Source: Tubulanus polymorphus (Eukaryota > Nemertea > Palaeonemertea > Tubulaniformes > Tubulanidae). Taken from it: DNA of 64,000 bases. The stretch's first letter is position 1; each line of letters starts with the position of its first letter. The position numbers were made by a program, and so were the translations under genes. Below are positions 1 to 11,803 of this stretch, in pieces. The notes below the pieces were generated by a model. That model was not told the DNA's origin. It did no database searches and saw nothing but the letters and a program-made list of their open reading frames with translations. The stretch covers positions 26,958,485 to 27,022,484 of the forward strand of contig NC_134027.1 of assembly GCF_964204645.1 (NCBI RefSeq), given 5' to 3'.

Positions 1-73
1 GTGGAATTTCCTATATTAATTGATATAAACTGACTCCAGTCTGTGGGCAGCGAAGGGTGCTACTTCATTTTAT

Positions 74-237
74 CGGGAGGTGCTGCCGCTATGTCCATCG
101 TTAGCGGATTTTTTATACACTAACACAAACCGCCTCTGGCAATCAAAGCACATCTAAATACTGTAGATTGCCAGGGTCGATTCCTGTTAGTGTATGAAAA
201 TCCCGCTAACGATGAGCATAGCGGCAGCACCTGACGG
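74..237. repeat. Foldback (MITE-like) element, family F1
   Basis: Two arms of about 72 bases (about 74-144 and 166-237) are near-perfect reverse complements around a loop of about 20 bases. The arms share the core GGTGCTGCCGCTATG and the segment CATCGTTAGCGG with only a few mismatches. No coding potential is seen. It lies in the LDHD intron that opens the window. This is the structure of a short non-autonomous inverted-repeat transposon. A diverged relative may sit at 22228-22372. Confidence 0.7.
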
Positions 238-510
238 TGGATCAGCCAGTCTCCATTATAATGAATAAACTAAGTATTTTGATCAGAAATAATCAGTTAA
301 AAACATCAATTATCTCTTGTCAACGGAGACTTTACAGCAATCAGGTAAACAGCAGCATTTAGCAACATATGATGATTCAATATGATCGTCCAGATGAGAG
401 TGTCATCATTCATATCGTGTAATTGAATGGTCCATAAATTGAAATTCTGAAATTCGTTGTTTAGTTTTGTTGATAAACAGATAATGGTTTATTTCTGTAG
501 ATATGTTCAG

Positions 511-3006
511 AATGTGATGGGGCATTCATACAGAGATTGCGGCATATAATCGGTGATAAGAATGTATCGACTGGATTAGCAATACGTGAACAACATGGCA
601 AAGATGAATCATTCTCCAGGTTTGCGTCTGTCTGAGGTGACAGCGTGAGATCTTCTCCCTCCTATTCTTCACTGACTGTTCGTGATTCTGTTGTTGTTTC
701 AGATTGTATCCTCCTGATGTTGTCGTATTCCCGCAATCGACTGAACATGTCAGTCGTTTAATGAAAACCTGCTACGAATCGCGAGTTCCGATAATTCCTT
801 TCGGTACGGGGACCGGACTGGAAGCTGGTGTTAGTGCAGTTCAGGTGCGTCGATCTATTTCAATCCAATCAAGAGAAATATTCACTCGTTTAAACGGAAT
901 GTTAATAATGTAGTTCTATTTGTTGAATATAGGGCGGAGTTTGTTTCGATTTGATGAGGATGAATAAGATTAATGCGTTGTACGCTGAGGATTTCATGTG
1001 TACAGTTGAACCAGGTGTTACTAGAAAAACACTGAATTCTTATCTACGAGATACAGGACTCTGGTTCCCAGTTGGTTAGTATACATTTCTCTCTGTCTGT
1101 CCCATTCTGTCCAAGAAGCCGATATTAGGGGCACTATCGCACCGAAATGCACCAATTGAATTATCTTTGTTGACAAAATGAAAAATGGCGCCTAAAAAAA
1201 TGTTACAGATTTGTCTCACAAATCCCCCTGGATCTGTGGAGAACACTGACCAAATAACATAATATTCACTGGTCATTAAACTTATAACCTCTCAGTTGTG
1301 AGTCGTCCAACACCTTCCCGAAAACTGTTGGGATTCAGACTACTTACTTACCAAACCATGAAGATAGGAATATTCATTTAATCATTAACTATATTTGATA
1401 GTTCACGGAATGAAGAATGTGTGATGAACTGATTGATTTTCTAGATCCGGGAGCTGATGCTTCATTATGTGGTATGGCAGCGACGAGTGCGTCGGGAACT
1501 AATGCAGTACGTTATGGAACAATGAAAGATAATGTGATTAATTTAGAGGTGGTTTTAGCTGACGGAACCATCATTCACACACAGGGACAAAATAGAAGAT
1601 CAAAGTAAGTATTATTATTCATAAGCCAATTTCATCTAAACTTTAAAACATTTTTTATGTTTGTTATTTTTGTTTTCCTAGGAAATCAGCAGCTGGTTAC
1701 AATTTGACTAATTTATTTGTCGGATCTGAAGGAACTTTAGGGATGATAACTCAGGCCACGTTGAAACTTCACGCGATGCCAGAAACTGTGAGTTTCCTGT
1801 TACACATTTTAATTTCAAGTCAATTTCTCGTTTATATGAAAACTATTTAAGTGTTTTACTTAATATTTAGATGGTATCAGCGGTTTGTCAGTTTCAATCC
1901 GTACAAGAAGCTATCGATACTGCAGTTCAGTGTTTACAAGTATCTCTTCCTATTGCGAGAATAGGTAATCTATTCTATTCTACAGTCAGATTTCTCCATT
2001 CATCAACCTTCGAAAGTCAATCTATTTCTGTTTTGTTTCATTGAATTTTCAGAATTTCTAGACGAAGTTATGATGGAAATGTCGATTAACTACAGCAGTC
2101 TGGAAGGATACGAAAAACTACCGTCTTTATTCGTGGAATTTCACGGTTCTGAAAATACGATTCAGAATCAGGTCGACGTATTCCGTAAGTTGAAACAATT
2201 ATTTGTATCTCGTATTATTTATGATAGATAAAGATTGATTTGATTAGTTTGTTATTTTCAGAGGAAATTGCTTCCAATAACAACGGCTCGTCATTTCATT
2301 GGGCAAAAGAACTAGAGAAAAGAAATATTTTATGGAAGGCTAGGCATGATGCATGGTACGCAGTATTAGCATCTAGACCTGGTTGTAAGGTATTTATAGT
2401 TCTCAGACTCGGTATCTTTCATTAAATAATGAACTTATTATGAGTAAATCAGTGAACGTGTTTAATACAGGCTAAATCTACAGATGTATGTGTGCCTATA
2501 TCCCTCCTTCCTGAGGCTATTAGACAAACACGTCTGTTACTGAATCAAAGTAAACTTCTAGGTAAGACTTTATTTGAATGATTCACCCCTGGGGTAACTA
2601 TGAAACTGGGCCTTAGTTTTTGATGATTTTGTGTTCGTTAATTGTAGGACCTATCGCCGGACATGTAGGCGATGGAAACTTTCACGTGGCTATAGCTTTC
2701 GATCCAGAAAACTCGGATGAAGTCGCGGAGCAGCATTACCTTACAGAATCAATCGGAGAGTAAGTTGTGAAACCAGTTGAATCATTGCCGATTATTTCTG
2801 TTTATTTTGAAATTGGAATTTTCTGTTATTGCAGGATTGCGTTGAATCTAAATGGTACATGTACAGGAGAACATGGAATAGGTCATGGAAAGAGAGAGCT
2901 ACTGGTAAAGGAAATGGGAACGAACTGTATCAACACGATGAAATCAATTAAAACCTGTTTAGATCCACTGAATTTAATGAATCCCGCTAAAGTATTTCTT
3001 GAATGA
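511..3006 (+). CDS. LDHD: D-lactate dehydrogenase, mitochondrial (partial, 5' end outside window)
   Basis: FAD-linked oxidase that converts D-lactate to pyruvate in mitochondria (role known from the family). Exons: 511(or 501)-619, 703-844, 933-1074, 1445-1604, 1682-1787, 1871-1964, 2053-2184, 2262-2389, 2471-2561, 2648-2759 and 2835-3006, ending in TGA. All junctions are GT-AG and keep frame. Visible hallmarks are the FAD-binding [14 protein letters not shown] loop, [42 protein letters not shown], the C-terminal HVGDGNFH segment and [15 protein letters not shown], all typical of FAD-binding type 4 / GlcD-family enzymes. The N-terminus with the expected mitochondrial targeting signal is missing; bases 1-510 are intron. 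The gene converges on CNBD1, with 544 bases between the two stop codons. No broken exon is seen. Confidence 0.95.
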
Positions 3007-3333
3007 ACTGAGATCAACGACAAGATATTGTTTTTGATTATATTACAATGTATTTTAAAAAGACATAATGTTTATAATTATGGACATCTAAAAATATAAA
3101 TAATATCACAGTTTAATTTTAACATCTACACAAATGAAACATGGCATTTTACATGTAAAAACAACAAATGTAAATATACCCGATTTTGATAATTCAAATG
3201 ATTACAGACTTTTATATATTCTGTTGTTAATGATCTGAAGGTGCTCAAATAAATTATTTATTGCGATACGTGCCATAAAACTGTTGTTGTTTTTGATATT
3301 ATGAACATTGATTTCTTTTGACATTTCACATAA

Positions 3334-3603
3334 AACATGATTAGACACAGAGTTAGAATCATGATTGAACATTATTTCCCTGTTCTCTGTCTTTGTTTTC
3401 TGTCCCGGACTGGTTTTATAAAGAACATGATTAGACAGAGAGTCTGAATCATGATTAAACATTATTTCCCCGTCCTCTATCTTTGTTCTCTGTCCCGGAC
3501 TGGTTTTATATAGAACATGATGTTCAGGGAGTTTGTTTTACGATTGAACATCATTTCGCCCATTTTCCGTGTCCCGGACGAATACCGCGACCGTTTATAA
3601 CGT
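3334..3603 (-). repeat. 90-bp tandem repeat derived from the CNBD1 stop-codon region
   Basis: Three copies with an exact 90-base period begin at 3334, 3424 and 3514 (shared start AACATGATTAGACA or a variant). The copy nearest the gene contains the real end of the CNBD1 coding sequence, with a CGTCCGGGACA-type motif, the stop and the first 3' UTR bases. The other two copies lie downstream on the minus strand and repeat the same segment with substitutions. Tandem duplication of the last codons plus proximal 3' UTR is the simplest reading. Confidence 0.75.
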
Positions 3604-6600
3604 CTACTACTATTGAATGTTTAAATTCATTCCATTCTCGTTTTAGTTCTTGTTTCATGTATTCATCGTGTATTTCTTCCTGAAATCATCAATATAAATC
3701 AATGTCAATTAATTCTCTCATCTGAATGATTATTCTATTGAAAACAGACCATTCATTAAGTACGTATACTTGGGCGAGTGGAGTGAAAATTTGACAAATT
3801 TTCCGCCTGTGAGGATCAGCAAAATTTTACCTAGTATATGAACAGCCCGTAATTCCTCTGAACCTACCTGTGTGACCTGACCGAAAGTTTTTTGGCTTGA
3901 TTGTAGAAGCAGTTGCCTGGTTATATCATTGAGCTCTGAAAAACATTTCAAAGGAGTTAGTGAGTTCTGAATTATATCTAGTTTCAGGACTGTATGAATA
4001 TGAAGAGTTATTGCTTACCTGATAATCGAGCTGGAAATATAACTCCAATAACAGTTGATTTAGCAGTAACTATTGAACAAGTAATCGGCTCGTCATTGAG
4101 TACACTGATTTCTCCAAACGATTCTGACGGCCCCAAATTTCCCATTACAACTTGTTTAGTTCGACGCTCCTGGAAAGAGAGAAGCAAACAATGTTTTTAT
4201 TCATCAATTACAAACATTGATTCAGATTTAAAGTTTTGAAGTTCTGTAATAAAAAATCTGACACTAGAAAATAGAATCCAAAATTTTTCTTCGAGCAAAT
4301 GGTTTATGCAATATTGCGACTAAATCCTAACCATCATCTTCAGGAATTTAATATACTTGTTACAACATCAATGATTATTTTGAACTGTACCTTTTTACCA
4401 TTTCGTAATGTGTGAATAGTTTCTGCTTGTCGTAGAACGTGACACATTCCAGATTTTATATATCCAAGAAAAGGTGCTTTGAATCCTTCAGTAACAATCA
4501 CTGAAATCAATTCACATTCAGTTATTTCTATGAAACGGTTAATAATAGTAAGAAAGAATGATAGTATATCTTTCCTACTTGTATTAGCAGGACATGTTTT
4601 CCTACTTGTAATAGCAGGGAATGTTTTCCTACTTGTATTAGCAGGGAATGTTTTCCTACTTGTATTAGCATGGAATATTTTCCTACTTGTATTAGCAGGG
4701 AATGTTTTCCTACTTGTATTAGCAGGGAATGTTTTCCTACTTGTATTAGCAGGGAATATTTTCCTACTTATATTAGCAGGGAATGTGTTCCTACTTGTAT
4801 TAGCAGGGAATGTTTTCCTACTTGTATTAGCAGGGAATGTTTTCCTACTTATATTAACAGGGAATGTTTTCCTACTTGTATTAGCAGGGAATGTTTTCCT
4901 ACTTGTATTAGCAGGGAATATTTTCCTACTTATATTAGCAGGGAATATTTTCCTACTTATATTAGCAGGGAATGTTTTCCTACTTATATTAGCAGGGAAT
5001 TTTTTCCTACTTGTATTAGCAGGGAATGTTTTCCTACCTGTATTAGCAGGGAATGTTTTCCTACTTATATTAGCAGGGAATATTTTCCTACTTATATTAG
5101 CAGGGAATGTTTTCCTACTTGTATTAGCAGGGAATGTTTTCCTACCTGTATTAGCAGGGAATGTTTTCCATGTAATCAGATTTCCGACGGCTAATAACGG
5201 TTGTCTAGTCCACATTTTATAACTTGGACACGACTGCAGTAAATTAACTTTTTCAGTTTGATCTCTGGTATTCATTTGCTGAAAGGTAGATATAATAAAT
5301 ATCAGTTTGATAAGAACCTCTAGAACGGCACAGTCCGCTAGACCCAATTCCACAGTTGTGAGTTAAGATTTGACTGAGAGTTTATTCATTCAAAATGAAC
5401 TGATTTAACTCTAATTCATAACTGAGGATCCTGGATCTTAAAGCCATTACCCAGTTGTGAATTAAAGTTAACTCGAAGTTGAAATTAGTTCAGTTTCAAT
5501 CAGTTCATTCTCAGTCAAATCTTAACTCTGGATCTGGATCCAGACCGAAGAAATAAAAGGTTGCCTAATTTTTACCTCCATCGTTCTGTGGAAATCTGAG
5601 GCTGAAATTTTCAGTAGTTCAACAGGTTCCGAAGTGACGACTGATAGAACGCGAGTATTCGTAGCTCTACCTTCAATCTTCTTTAAAGTTCCGAAACAAT
5701 CGCCTACTTTCAATTTCGGCTGAAAACAGATAAAAATGATAATTTTTAAATTACTGTAAATATTGATGTATGTTTCAATGTAAATGAAATTTGAACTTTT
5801 TTCTTACCAAATTTTCATTATCGGTCTCGCGATCGAACGGCACCGGACTCGTAAAACCTAATTCTGATTCGTGTAATAATCGATAATACTGATGTGATAA
5901 AGCACGCACTGATCCTTTCAGTATGAGGTGAAATCCGCTATTACCAAATACTGCAATTTAATATATCTCATTATCATCTATTTACATATAACATTTACTA
6001 TAATGATAATTGCAGAATGATGATAATTCAGAGTCTATTTCTCTGGTAGTTTCCAGAGATTTATCTAAATCCCATCTTTGGAGAAACAGTAATTACCATA
6101 AGCTTCAATACTGTTTCTGTAAAAATAGATTTAGATAGAAACTATTCATGTTCTACATCACTGAGAATACAAATCAGTTTATCAGTGATTCGACATTCAG
6201 TGTTTATTACAGTCAAATCTTACTGGTAAATTCGGGTGTTTTCCAAGTCTCCAGTTGCGCTACCATACACAATTCTTTCAATTGATCATCGTTCACTTGT
6301 TTACTCAACATAGGATAAGACTTCAGTATGTTGAATAATGTATGATTCTCACTCACATTTCTATCAAATGGCCTACACAATAAAAATGAAATATTTCATC
6401 TTTTTATGTTAGTGAACTGTAAGATATATTCAAACTCATGCTGTATTCGTAGATGACTTTTACTTAAATATTTGAAAAATAACTAGACATGATTTAGGTA
6501 TTGTAACGACCTAAACTAGTTCCATTGTATGAAGAAACAGTTTAAACTTACAACTTGCGTAGAATTTTTCTCATATTTTTGATTCCATCACGTTTTATGG

Positions 6601-8108
6601 CTTCAGGTTTTTCACTCTTTCTCTGTCGATGCAGACGGATTAAATAGTCCGATATATTATGTGTAAATGTCTCCTGTAGCGGTTCACCCGTCTGATCTCT
6701 CGGCGTTGATTGGTCGATCGTTAATAAACTCCCAGCTAAGCAAAAACAGTTATTCAGAGTTAATTATAAGAGCGATAATTATACAGTTAACTTTTGCTTA
6801 ATTGATATTATGCTGATGACTTCCAAAAGATTTCTCTTACACTCAAGAAGAATAGGAACTCAGAAATTGAGATCCATCTCAATAAACATTTTAAACTGCT
6901 GTATATTACGTATTTTACCTGCAACTGATTTCGATGTTGAATTTGAATGTAAACTTGTTTCTGACAGAACGTTTTTGGCACTAAAATCAAACGTAACCAA
7001 ATTACATCAATACCTACGAACATATGAATTTTAAATTCAGACTATGTTTATTTGTGCACGCACCTGGATTTTGATATGGCGTACTGTGGTAGTGGTTTTG
7101 GTTTAGAATTCGGTAGTAACATCCGCTTATAATTATTCATAAATGTAGAATGTGCTTCATCAGTTGAACAAAGTCTATTGTATCTACAATCAGAGAATAC
7201 AGTTAACAAATACGCCTACCGTTTACTGAAATATAAATAATAATTTTGCGGCTTTGAATCCATGGGTCAGAAATTTGTCATTTCATTTCATCATAGTTGT
7301 GCATACTTTTGTTGAATAATGACCCTTGATTCCATCATATTTAAAAATAAAACTTACCCATCGCTGAGTCCGTCTAGTTGAACTAACCAGTTTAGTGTCT
7401 GGTAATCAACTGTATTATGGTGAACTGGAGGATGACCTGAAATCAATATCATTTTATTTATAGGTTGGGTTTGATGGTTAGGGTCCAGAGCCCAGGGTTG
7501 GGCTATTAAGACTGGGGAGGGTTGAGGGGCTAGAGAGACTTGAGTAGAGAGTCAGAAGTCGTAGATGATACCAGTGTCAGTGAAAGAGCCACATTTCCAT
7601 CCGGCCAGCCGTCTTATTCTCATTGAATTAACTTCCTAGTTCTTCTGTACTGTCCATGTCAGGGTTTATAGTCAGTAACGTCAGTTGGTTTAGTTTCACG
7701 ATCAGATATTTAAACAAGCCCATCTGATTTTAAAAGCTTAATCCCACCCACGATTAGGATCTATATCAGGAACAAGGGTCAAGTCAGCATCAGAATAGAT
7801 CAACTTTTCTTTTTCTAGTATTGACTATTATTGTCATATTGATGATTAGTCAGTAACCTGTCTGTGGTTTAGTTTCACAATCGGATATTTTCACAAACCA
7901 CATAAGCCCATCCGATTATAAAAAGCTTACCACCAACGATTAGGTAACTAACTAATTCTAATTGATGATGTGAATGATGAATTTCAGACACCACAGTTTT
8001 TGGGTGAAACTTACGATCATGGTGGCATTTATAATGTCTCCCCAGTTTTCTGACTTGCTCTTCCTCGGTTAGCAAGGAAGGAACATCTTCAATTCGAGCG
8101 AGGGACAT
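3551..8108 (-). CDS. CNBD1: Cyclic nucleotide-binding domain-containing protein 1
   Basis: Thirteen coding exons on the minus strand, in order: 8108-8015, 7436-7358, 7183-7064, 6980-6919, 6735-6552, 6372-6224, 5950-5808, 5719-5576, 5278-5146, 4500-4391, 4169-4019, 3935-3868 and 3679-3551. All junctions keep frame, giving about 521 residues. An in-frame ATG at 8150 could add 14 residues. The middle (SGFHLILKGSVRA) and the C-terminal part (WKTFPANT then VIVTEGFKAPFLGYIKSG, and SFGEISVLNDEPITC) form cNMP-binding-type folds and match vertebrate CNBD1 in order. The phosphate-binding cassette lacks the usual arginine, as I recall for CNBD1 generally, so cNMP binding is doubtful. The function is poorly known. 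Two arrays made from its own exon sequence (27-bp at 4572-5165, 90-bp at 3334-3603) lie within or beside the gene. Confidence 0.9.
4572..5165 (-). repeat. 27-bp minisatellite built from a CNBD1 exon end and its splice donor
   Basis: About 22 units with an exact 27-base period and no indels (the motif TTCCTAC on the + strand recurs every 27 bases from 4572 to 5139). On the minus strand the unit reads GGAAAACATTCCCTGCTAAT then ACAAGTA. The exon that ends at 5146 finishes with the same sequence, so a unit is 24 exon bases plus the first 3 intron bases. Nearly every unit repeats an AAGTAGG or CAGGTAGG donor-like site. The full intron (4501-5145) is 645 bases, has no stop in the CNBD1 frame, and would encode about 21 KTFPANTSR-like repeats if retained. 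Confidence 0.9.
5341..5540. repeat. MITE-like palindromic element, family F3 (two abutting copies)
   Basis: A CNBD1 intron carries CCACAGTTGTGAGTTAA at one side and its partial reverse complement, followed by a second unit in inverted order. The same palindromic sequence occurs at 28884-28993, 35291-35409, 48070-48190 and, degraded, at 62885-62975. The terminal motif is close to CAGGATCCAGTTCCACAGTT. It is non-coding and about 110-120 bases per copy. Confidence 0.6.
7672..7945. repeat. Direct duplication in CNBD1 intron 1
   Basis: A segment of about 80-90 bases near 7672-7765 (TTGGTTTAGTTTCACGATC through CACGATTAGG) recurs near 7860-7945 with few changes. The spacing is about 185 bases. It lies in the intron between the first two CNBD1 coding exons and looks like a local tandem duplication. 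Confidence 0.55.
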
Positions 8109-9144
8109 TTTAAAAGTAGAAAACTTCGATTTATCCCAATATAACAGCACTCATATCCTCCATGTTGTTTACAGGTTGTCAAGAATAATGATAGTAAAAC
8201 CGATAAACGAAACGAGTAGTAAGATAAAATGTATACTTTGAGTATAAATCATCTCAATCGTAAAAGGGCACATATGCCATGAGATAAAAATAACATATAT
8301 TGAATATCTTAATTACTTTTTTGTATTGCATGTGTAGATTTCTCGTCGAAATTGGTGTTCAATGATGTACAACGCTCCGCTAAACGGTTTACAACTTATG
8401 ATAACCCTAATTGGTTACTCGCGTTCCAGTGCTAGCTTCATACTCAACTGCCAGTGCTGGAATAAGTGTATCAATTCAATTCAATTCTAACATATTTATC
8501 AAGTCAGTCGAGGGGTCTTACCCGACTCACGTACTGGCAAGATCCACCGCGTGCGACGGGATGTATTCTGTCATTGCGATGTCATTGATTACAAAGACAC
8601 TGGGGTACTAAGCACCAGCTGTCTCAACATGATTGGATTGGAGACCAATACCCCCGGCCGGGCGGGCGACCTTAATCCGGCCACGCCGAGGAGGACTTTT
8701 ACTGTCAAACTCCCAAACTCCGAGACCCAGGTTTCGACTCACGACTTGGGTGCAGCTCTTCATGAGCATATCTCAGGTGTGGGATGCTCTAACTCGCCTG
8801 CGCGGTCGGTCCGAATGAACTCGAGAAAACTAATGGTTGACATCACTCATAGCTTTATTCACAGATCGCACTAACTAATTCAGAAACGTCCAGCGTGATC
8901 GACACTGCGACAGAAATAAGGTAGTTCCAACATTTATAAAATAAGAAAAAAATATATGTATAGAAGCAAACTATACGGAACAAAAACGGACCATAAATAT
9001 GGAGGTTCCTATTAACGCGCCGGGCAGCGGCCGTCATCGGGTTCCACCACTGAACAACTAATGGTTACAGTAAAGCACTATCTGTTGCTGCTGCCCATCT
9101 CACATTTATACGTCATGTTTCTGCTATACGGAGTTTCTATTATT
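8109..9144. other. Intergenic between CNBD1 and the dispanin gene
   Basis: This stretch holds the CNBD1 upstream region, a segment at about 8480-8830 that is clearly richer in G and C than its surroundings, and the 3' side of the dispanin gene. The GC-rich segment has open frames of up to 107 codons on the plus strand, but I recognise no domain in any frame. It may be a transposon remnant. No gene is supported here. Confidence 0.4.
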
Positions 9145-9778
9145 TTAACCGTGATAGTTTGATGTGGTGCTTGCGATATACGACGCGAAGAAAATCAGAT
9201 AAATAATCAAAACGGCGATCCACAAAACATGTAAGGCGATACCGCAGCCTAGAGTTATCATACACCATCGACGAGCTTCCCTGGAGAGCTGCTGAGCTCC
9301 GGGTCCATCTCCTCGCCTTATAGCATCCCTAACTTCTGTAGACTTTATAACAGCCACGATACCTAACGGCCAAAAACAACACAATAAAACTAAAATCGCC
9401 ATCACCAGATAATCCGACGGTGGATTAGCGAGAGGGGCTGCCTGGGCGACGATAATCTGTTGATTACCAGGTGCGTAATATCCAACAGGTTGGGCGGCGT
9501 ATTGGACACCTTGAGGTGGATATTGTCCACCTTGAGGTGGATACTGTCCACCTTGAGGTGGATATTGTCCACCTTGCTGTGGTGGATATCCACCCGGTGG
9601 TCCACCATACTGAGGGGCCCCTGAAACAGAAAAATACAAATATTTTATCTACAGCGGGGAACTCTATATTGAAAACCTTGTTGAATTAATTATAGAGGAT
9701 TGTTTGGAATATCAATTAGCGGACTGTACCTGGTGGAGGCTGGTTGTACGGTGGAGGTGGTTGCTGTTTATCCGACAT
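9145..9778 (-). CDS. CD225/dispanin family proline-rich transmembrane protein
   Basis: Two coding exons, 9778-9730 and 9620-9145, give a 174-residue protein. The N-terminal third (about residues 1-70) is proline-, glycine-, glutamine- and tyrosine-rich, with a PPPPY motif (a candidate WW-domain ligand) and repeats of QYPPQGG encoded by a 21-bp minisatellite. The second half shows the CD225 fold: a segment with CCFWPLGIVAVIKS, a conserved loop (EVRDAIRRGDGPGA, LSREARRW), then a long hydrophobic helix ending near YLIFFASYIAS. The paired cysteines beside the first membrane segment are a possible palmitoylation site, as known in the IFITM/PRRT relatives. The family acts at membranes, in trafficking and fusion control; this member's role is unknown. 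A 5' UTR intron is likely, with an acceptor at 9801-9802. Confidence 0.9.
9502..9580 (-). repeat. Coding 21-bp minisatellite in the dispanin gene
   Basis: Three to four copies of a 21-base unit (CCTTGAGGTGGATATTGTCC plus one base on the + strand) encode the QYPPQGG repeats of the proline-rich tail. The unit length is a multiple of three, so copy-number change would keep the frame. Confidence 0.8.
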
Positions 9779-11803
9779 GTTTACTATTGATTTATATCAA
9801 CCTGAAATACAAAACAAAAGAAGATAACAATTTCATAACTGGCTATGGAAAGAGACAGAGCGTGGTAAATTATTGCTGGTTATTCTAGATGCTCAGATAA
9901 TTGTCCATTTCTTCGGATTCTCTTAGGACTGGACACCAAAACGCCTTTTAAAGGCTTCACGGACTAGACCTAGGAAGTAATTGCCCCCTAACCCCCCCCC
10001 CCCCCCACCACATACTCTCAGCTTCCGGGATCCGCCTCTGTAACTTACCCTTAATTAGAGAATCGAAACGTGACATTTGGGGTGACGGTTTATATATACA
10101 AATGATAAGAACACTTCAGCTTTATATTATCAGAGTTGTCATGGATACTGCAAATATTATTCAGTCCCCTAGCGAGCCGAGCACTGGTCATAGAGATTAA
10201 TAAATACATGGTACCGTGTTTAGAAAATTGAGTTTTGTGGTTGTATTTTTCATTATATTGTTCACTAGAATATCTATGAACTCGTTCATACATTAAATGT
10301 ATCAAATGTATTTTCTAAAACTACGTGTGCTGTGTGTAAAAAGTGAATTTATAAAATGTTTAGACTACACTTTATGTATTTTAGTTATGTTTTAAAATAA
10401 TGTCATTCATTATTACATCAAACGATTAAATGGGAGAGATAGGGAATAATGGATTTAATTTTCATGCGCTTATATTACAGATACGGTTACTCCAACACGT
10501 ACATCTTGGATACTTACATCAAGATCGAAGCATAAAAATCTCATTGATTTTATTGACGCTTTTCTGATCAAGTAATTTCTTAACTTCCTCTGCGAAGATT
10601 CGATTTTATTCCGAAAGAATAGCGATATCATTCAAGTGTTGCTCTAAACATAGCATTCCTCGTATAAATAATTCCGTTTTGGATGTGTTTTATATCTAGC
10701 GACGGTCGTCGTTCTCTCGACTCATGTGCGCTGTAGATCACGGTATTCGCCACAGCTACCAGCAGTGCCGCGACAGATAGTGAGTACAGCTGCCGAGACG
10801 GGGAGTTGTGCGGCTGCTATCACAGCTTGGGAAGCTTTTGATAACTTGATATAATATGACTAATCAGTGGTTGACGGTTGTTTTGTATATTGCCCCATGT
10901 TTCTTAAAAACCAACTGTTGAATCTAGATGTTTATGTTATAGATTTCCGACCCTGCAGGGAACAGCTCCTGACAGCGGCCAATCGTATCTGAACAGTGCC
11001 GTCGCTCTGTCGGGTTGTCATAGTAACAAATATGTGCGTTCATCTTTTTATCAAGTGGATTGTGCGAGTAGTAAACTCAATTGTGCTTGAGGAACGTGAA
11101 ATCCCATAATCGTGGAGAACAGACTTCACAACCCGGCATCATGCACTGACGATGTGTTAAATAACGGCTAAATGGTCTTACGGGTATTCCTAACGTGATT
11201 GAAAGGGTCCAGTACGAAATGTATCGATCTTGAGTTGAGGATTTGGTCTCCAGGCCGAGAGACAGACTGGTTGGGTCATCCACGAGACGACACTAGACAC
11301 CACTGAGTCAAGAGGACACGGGCCGTGGTGTCACTGATCTGTTATCGGGAATTGAACCAGGGAACATACATGCAACCAAAGCAACTCTACTCCAAGGTCT
11401 TGAAATTACTTGTAGTTTTATTAAATGGACCCCCTGAACTACGACCCGCCTGTGCTTGTTGAGTTGGAGGCTCGTGAGTCAAACTGCGAGTTCCAATGTT
11501 TTCATTTTAGACAAATTCAAATCATAACTGTGGAACTGTATCCGGATCCCGGTGTTTTGGATGAGCTTTATTTTTCTAATCAGTTTGTGTATATTTTTGA
11601 TGTGAGGATCTGATGACTGCGGCGAGTTTCAGCAGCCCGCCAGAACCCCGCAGGACGTTCAGGCCTCCAGCTGGTGCTGCCACGATCCCAGCCGCGGCAT
11701 TCAATCGGGGTTCCAGCTAGTGCTGCCACATACACGTTGCTATTTGTAAACAACATGGCGGATCATACCGATTGAGATATTTGTAAATAAATGCTCGTTA
11801 AAC
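9779..11803. other. Intergenic: upstream of dispanin (-) and coiled-coil gene (+)
   Basis: A divergent region of about 2 kb. It contains a run of 16 or so C residues near 9991-10007, possible 5' UTR exon material for the dispanin gene (a donor-like site on the minus strand near 10040), a segment of higher GC near 10690-11000, and a tRNA-like segment near 11339-11392. The last 170 bases before the coiled-coil gene hold two similar copies of CCAGCTRGTGCTGCCAC (11659 and 11714). No conserved coding exon is recognised. Confidence 0.4.
11339..11392 (-). repeat. Possible tRNA-derived (SINE-like) segment
   Basis: On the minus strand the sequence GGTTCAATTCCCGATAACAG resembles a tRNA T-arm / Pol III B box. 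It is preceded by TAGAGTTGCTTTGGTTGCATG, which is weakly A-box-like. No complete cloverleaf can be drawn, so this is at best a degenerate tRNA or a SINE head. Confidence 0.25.

Noticed and set aside
4479-5222. Long plus-strand open frames (247 and 174 codons) of LVLAGNVF or CISREC repeats
   Set aside because: They run antisense through the 27-bp CNBD1 minisatellite. A stop-free unit of 27 bases keeps several frames open, and no start context or family supports them.
8551-8874. 107-codon open frame in a GC-rich segment
   Set aside because: No recognisable domain, overlapping frames open to similar extent, no splice partners; likely a transposon remnant.
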